Shown here piece by piece: positions 33,186 to 36,045 of a stretch of DNA of 36,045 bases. Source of the stretch: an uncultured Clostridia bacterium (GTDB lineage Bacteria > Bacillota > Clostridia > UBA1381); contig CALXSS010000017.1 in assembly GCA_944391225.1 (NCBI GenBank), positions 1-36,045 of the forward strand. Direction: 5' to 3'. The notes under the pieces were generated by a model. It was not told where the DNA came from. It did no database searches and was given only the letters and a program-made list of their open reading frames with translations. The position numbers and the translations under genes were made by a program. Every line of letters starts with the position of its first letter. Within the stretch, counting starts at the first letter, position 1.

Positions 33186-33347
33186 TTACTGCTGCGCGTC
33201 CTCATACTGACATAATCTTTCTACTACCTGAACAAACGGCTCAAATGCCGAAAGCTCTCTCTGCAAGGTCTCATCTGCGTATTCCGGGAACATATCTCTG
33301 TTCAGCATAACTCTTCCTGACTTCGTTCTTGTTGTAAATCGATCCAT
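33186..33347 (-). CDS. Small protein B, paralog of the ORF at 32402-32581
   Basis: This 53-residue protein reads MDRFTTRTKSGRVMLNRDMF, then PEYADETLQRELSAFEPFVQ, then VVERLCQYEDAQQ. It is paralogous to small protein A on the other side of marR; shared blocks are MDR-T-R, G-(K/R)-(I/V)-ML-R-MFP, YA-ETLQRE and VVE-LC-YED. GGAGGTATATAAA before ATG gives a good ribosome binding site. It is the first gene of the cassette, downstream of a consensus promoter. Similarity to phage-type MxRLT...YEDT proteins is noted from memory. Function unknown; it could be a partner or modulator of the regulator. Confidence 0.8.
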   Translation of the reverse strand: MDRFTTRTKSGRVMLNRDMFPEYADETLQRELSAFEPFVQVVERLCQYEDAQQ

Positions 33348-33471
33348 TTTATATACCTCCGTTCTGTTTTACGATATGGCGGCAGCCTCGATCACGATCT
33401 GTCTAATCTGTTTATATGTGCCGCTCCTGACTTGATCTGACTTAATCCTACAACAAATTCCAGCCCGGACA

Positions 33472-33494
33472 AATAATTAACTCGGTTAATTATT
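33472..33494. promoter_or_regulatory. Putative MarR operator at the cassette promoter
   Basis: A perfect 9-bp inverted repeat, AATAATTAA and TTAATTATT, surrounds CTCGG. It would cover about +4 to +26 relative to the predicted start near 33498, a classic repressor position. Confidence 0.75.
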
Positions 33495-33504
33495 AATTAT
33501 CATA

Positions 33505-33533
33505 ATTATAGCACCATTTAAATTCATTGTCAA
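33505..33533 (-). promoter_or_regulatory. Promoter of the MarR cassette, perfect consensus
   Basis: Minus-strand TTGACA (33533-33528), exactly 17 bases, TATAAT (33510-33505). Such a strong promoter would need repression, matching the operator just downstream. Confidence 0.85.
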
Positions 33534-33596
33534 GTGAGTTTAAGAAAAATTAATAATTTGTTCATTATAATCCTATGAATTATATATATATCCAAC

Positions 33597-33729
33597 AAAC
33601 GGGGCTGCTGCAAAACAACATACGCCTTCGGGCAAGGGGGCTGCGCCCCTTCGTTTCGTCAGTTCTGCACTATTTTTCTAAAGCCCCAAGGCTGTTGCAA
33701 ACTCGTTGAGTTTTGCAACAGCCTCGTTT
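33597..33729. mobile_element. MITE-like element with 20-bp terminal inverted repeats
   Basis: The 133-base element is bounded by AAACGGGGCTGCTGCAAAAC (33597-33616) and its inverted counterpart at 33710-33729 (18 of 20 positions match). Inside are GGGGGCTGCGCCCC and GACGAAACGAAG (reverse strand). No open frame is present, so any movement would need a transposase from elsewhere. A shortened copy lies at 5831-5928. No clear target-site duplication can be seen, because the flanks continue the inverted repeat. Confidence 0.6.
33690..33723. terminator. Hairpin after the ABC transporter genes, part of the MITE-like element
   Basis: A 12-bp perfect stem (GGCTGTTGCAAA with TTTGCAACAGCC) is topped by CTC/GAG with a 3-base loop. 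It lies 14 bases past the ABC gene stop. The U-tract on the minus strand is poor (TTGGGGCTTT), so termination may be partial. Confidence 0.5.
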
Positions 33730-33736
33730 ATAAGGT

Positions 33737-35512
33737 TCAGCCAACAGCGCTCACCCATTTTGCCTGTGCCTGCCACATCCTGCTGTATTCTCCGCCAGCC
33801 TTTACAAGCTCCTCATGCGTTCCGCTCTCGACTATCTCTCCGTCTTTCATAACAATTACTCTGTCGGCGGCTGTACATATACCTATACGGTGCGAAATAA
33901 TTACAGCCGTTCTGTTTTCCGCTATTTTTATAAATCTGTTAAGTATCTCATATTCCATGAGAGGATCAAGAGCCGCGGTAGGCTCGTCAAGGATCATTAT
34001 AGGCGAATCCCTGAATATCCCCCTCGCAACAGCTATGCGCTGCCACTGCCCTCCCGAAAGCTCGCTCCCGCCGAACTCGCGCCCGAGCTGCGCGTCTATT
34101 CCGCCAATAAGCTCTGCTGTGTCATAAGCCTCTGCCATTTTCAGCGCTGACGTTATCTTCTCATCACTGTCAATTTTCGCCGTGTCTGAGATACCCACAT
34201 TCTCGCGCAAGGTCATACTATAGCGCATAAAATTCTGGCTCACCATTGAGATGTTGCGGATATATGAACTGTGCTTCATGTTCTCGATATTTTTGCCGTC
34301 CATCTTAACAGCGCCGCTCTCAGGTGAGTAAGTGCCCGTTATCAGCTTTGAAAGAGTGGTTTTGCCCGAGCCGTTTTCACCTACAATAACTATCCTCTCC
34401 CCCTTGTTTATCTTCAGATCCACATTCCTGAGCGCGTATCCGCTCATATTCGGATACCTGAACGATACATTATCTAATTCTATCGACTCCGCAAACGGTC
34501 TGCATTCCTCCTCTCCGTCCTTTCTATCCTCAAGCGACATAAAGCTGTAATACTCCTCAGCCTTGCCAAGAGCCTCATAAAAGGTCTCAAGGTTATACAT
34601 GAACGACACGAGCGTGATCTGTAATGATCCGAATACAGCAAGACATGCAGTAAATTCGCCTATTGATATTTCGCCCTGTATTATGAGATAAACCGCAAAG
34701 GCAACATTGAGCGCATAGAACAGATTTTTTATAACATCCCCTATATTTGAGCGCGTAAGTATTTTAGACTGTACAGCGACCTCCTCATCAAGCATCTCGT
34801 CGCGCGTTTTTCGCCACTTTTCACGCATAAATCCGCCCGCTCCGAACACCCGCATCTCCTTGACGCTCTCCTTTTTACAGAAAAGACTCCACAGATAATC
34901 TGTTTCGCGCGTTTTCTGCGCCTGAGAACGGCGCAGCTTTTTCTTTGCATTCTCCGACGCCACGCTTATAAGCACAGAAAGCGGCGTGCTTATAAGCGCG
35001 AAAACAAGCAGCTTAGGCGAAAACGATACAAGTATAGATATATTTATGACATTTGAGAGGATACCGTCAAGAGTGTTCAGCGATACCATTCCTATGCCAA
35101 GCATGGGGTTTTCCTCATAGCTCGAATTTATCGCCTTGAACGCGAGCTTATGCTTTTCAAAGCTCTTTGAGTCCTCGAACAGTATCTGTGGGATGGAACA
35201 CATTTTATGAAAAAGTCTCAACCCGAATGACCTCATACCCTTGTGTATCACCATGTTGTTCAAAGGCTCATACAGCATATATGCTATACCTGAAACAGCC
35301 GAAAGAACACACATAAGCGCAAACAGCTCCCACATTCTTTCCGCTCCGGCGGCGCCTGATAAATATTCCTGAGCCGCTTCAATGAGCCTTGCCGATACGA
35401 GCGGCAGAAAGCTTCCGGTATAATTAAAAAGCAAAAGAACTATTATAAGAGTAATCAGTCCGCCGCAGGTCTTAAAAAGCTCGCGCATGGTCTTAATATA
35501 TATCCTGAGCAT
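33737..35512 (-). CDS. ABC exporter half-transporter (permease-ATPase fusion)
   Basis: This 591-residue protein has an N-terminal six-helix exporter domain (about 10-305) fused to an ATPase (about 335-580). Visible motifs are Walker A GENGSGKTTLSK, Q-loop MVSQNFMRYSMTLREN, signature ELSGGQWQRIAVARG, Walker B SPIMILDEPTAALD and the H-loop SHR. The start at 35512 has GGGGGAGAAAA upstream and overlaps the preceding ABC gene by 20 bases, so the two half-transporters are coupled and likely form a heterodimer. The cargo is unknown; peptide or drug export is typical for the family. It is next to, but not clearly under the same promoter as, the MarR cassette. Confidence 0.92.
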   Translation of the reverse strand: MLRIYIKTMRELFKTCGGLITLIIVLLLFNYTGSFLPLVSARLIEAAQEYLSGAAGAERMWELFALMCVLSAVSGIAYMLYEPLNNMVIHKGMRSFGLRLFHKMCSIPQILFEDSKSFEKHKLAFKAINSSYEENPMLGIGMVSLNTLDGILSNVINISILVSFSPKLLVFALISTPLSVLISVASENAKKKLRRSQAQKTRETDYLWSLFCKKESVKEMRVFGAGGFMREKWRKTRDEMLDEEVAVQSKILTRSNIGDVIKNLFYALNVAFAVYLIIQGEISIGEFTACLAVFGSLQITLVSFMYNLETFYEALGKAEEYYSFMSLEDRKDGEEECRPFAESIELDNVSFRYPNMSGYALRNVDLKINKGERIVIVGENGSGKTTLSKLITGTYSPESGAVKMDGKNIENMKHSSYIRNISMVSQNFMRYSMTLRENVGISDTAKIDSDEKITSALKMAEAYDTAELIGGIDAQLGREFGGSELSGGQWQRIAVARGIFRDSPIMILDEPTAALDPLMEYEILNRFIKIAENRTAVIISHRIGICTAADRVIVMKDGEIVESGTHEELVKAGGEYSRMWQAQAKWVSAVG

Positions 35513-36045
35513 TTTTCTCCCCCTCTCTGTCCCTATACCACGATGCCTGAACATTGAACATATCAGCGTAAAGACCGCCGTTTTCCATTAGCTCGCTGTG
35601 GCTGCCGCATTCTACTATTCTGCCGCCGTCAAGCACGAATATCCTGTCTGCCATCTTCGCCGACGCGAGGCGGTGCGAGATCATTATCGCGCCGCGCCCC
35701 TCAAAGATCTGCGCGAATGACTCATACATATTCGATTCCGCAACCGGATCAAGCGCCGCTGTAGGCTCGTCCAGCACAACGAATACAGCATCGGAAACAA
35801 ACGCTCTTGACATTGCTACTCTCTGCCACTGTCCGCCCGAAAGATCCACTCCCTCCTCCGTAAGCTTGCCCAGCATTGTGTCTATTCCCTTTGGACACTG
35901 CTCTATTATGCTCTCACCGCCGGCATCTTTTATAGCCTGTATTACAGCCTCATCGTTATTGAGCTTTGACACATCGCCTATAGCCGTGTTCTCCCTCAGC
36001 GTCATATTATACGCTCTGTAATCCTGGAACAGCACCGATATGAAC
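35493..36045 (-). CDS. ABC exporter half-transporter, 5' end beyond the window
   Basis: Only the C-terminal ATPase part (about 183 residues) is present; the frame runs off the right edge with sequence ISVLFQDYRAYNMTLREN before any true start. The GTG at 36035 is just an internal Val codon. Signature DLSGGQWQRVAMSRAF, Walker B AVFVVLDEPTAALDP and SHRLASAKMADRIFVLDGG are present; Walker A is off-window. It is paralogous to the next gene and overlaps it by 20 bases, as in heterodimeric exporters. Confidence 0.9.
   Translation of the reverse strand, partial: FISVLFQDYRAYNMTLRENTAIGDVSKLNNDEAVIQAIKDAGGESIIEQCPKGIDTMLGKLTEEGVDLSGGQWQRVAMSRAFVSDAVFVVLDEPTAALDPVAESNMYESFAQIFEGRGAIMISHRLASAKMADRIFVLDGGRIVECGSHSELMENGGLYADMFNVQASWYRDREGEKNAQDIY

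Larger units (their letters stand above)
33348..33736. other. Regulatory and repeat region before the MarR cassette
   Basis: This 389-base gap holds, from right to left on the minus strand, the MITE-like element (33597-33729), the cassette promoter (33505-33533), an operator (33472-33494) and a 125-base leader to small gene B. No other gene was found. Confidence 0.7.

Noticed and set aside
1..36045. CRISPR arrays, insertion sequences with transposase, prophage genes
   Set aside because: No regularly spaced direct repeats and no transposase, integrase or phage structural protein were found. The only mobile-like DNA is the noncoding repeat described.

Overview
The window looks like chromosomal DNA from a spore-forming member of class Clostridia, most likely the Ruminococcus/Oscillospiraceae group. 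Reasons: it carries spoIVA (a spore-coat ATPase limited to endospore formers), a bifunctional fermentative adhE, a biotin-dependent sodium-pump decarboxylase operon, the Firmicutes order yqeI-nadD-yqeK-rsfS, AGGAGG-type ribosome binding sites and sharp TTGACA/TATAAT promoters. The species call is inference. There are no prophage modules, transposase genes or CRISPR arrays.

Left part (1-9000): an edge-truncated DUF3298-type lipoprotein gene follows spoIVA. Next comes adhE, with a consensus promoter and two Rex-like operators in its long upstream region. A lone Cys-rich small ORF on the plus strand is divergent from adhE. Then come der, plsY and gpsA (GTPase, then phospholipid synthesis), read right to left.

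Middle (9000-20500): secD-secF with a structured leader; a stand-alone L-fucose-isomerase-fold protein; and a five-gene operon encoding a carboxyltransferase of the methylmalonyl-CoA/propionyl-CoA type, a gamma subunit, a biotin carrier, a beta sodium-pump subunit and a second carboxyltransferase of the oxaloacetate/pyruvate type. Both carboxyltransferases could share one biotin carrier, so the complex may work as a transcarboxylase linked to a sodium gradient. A tRNA-Gln(CUG) and an HtrA-type membrane protease follow.

Right part (20500-36045): the plus-strand block polA-znuA-znuC-znuB plus a single-domain ppGpp-hydrolase-like HD protein ends at a bidirectional terminator. Facing it is the minus-strand operon yqeI/yhbY-nadD-yqeK-rsfS-leuS-sseB, covering ribosome assembly, NAD synthesis and Leu-tRNA charging. 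Beyond it lie a 45-residue membrane peptide with 11 cysteines, then a compact regulatory cassette: a MarR-family repressor flanked by two paralogous 53-59 residue proteins, with two copies of an AT-rich palindrome. A pair of ABC exporter half-transporters (one cut by the right edge) follows.

The least explained items are the MarR/small-paralog cassette with its matched operators, a 133-base MITE-like element with terminal inverted repeats (second partial copy about 28 kb away), a recurrent terminator hairpin family apparently related to it, the two small Cys-rich proteins, and the two-carboxyltransferase sodium-pump operon.
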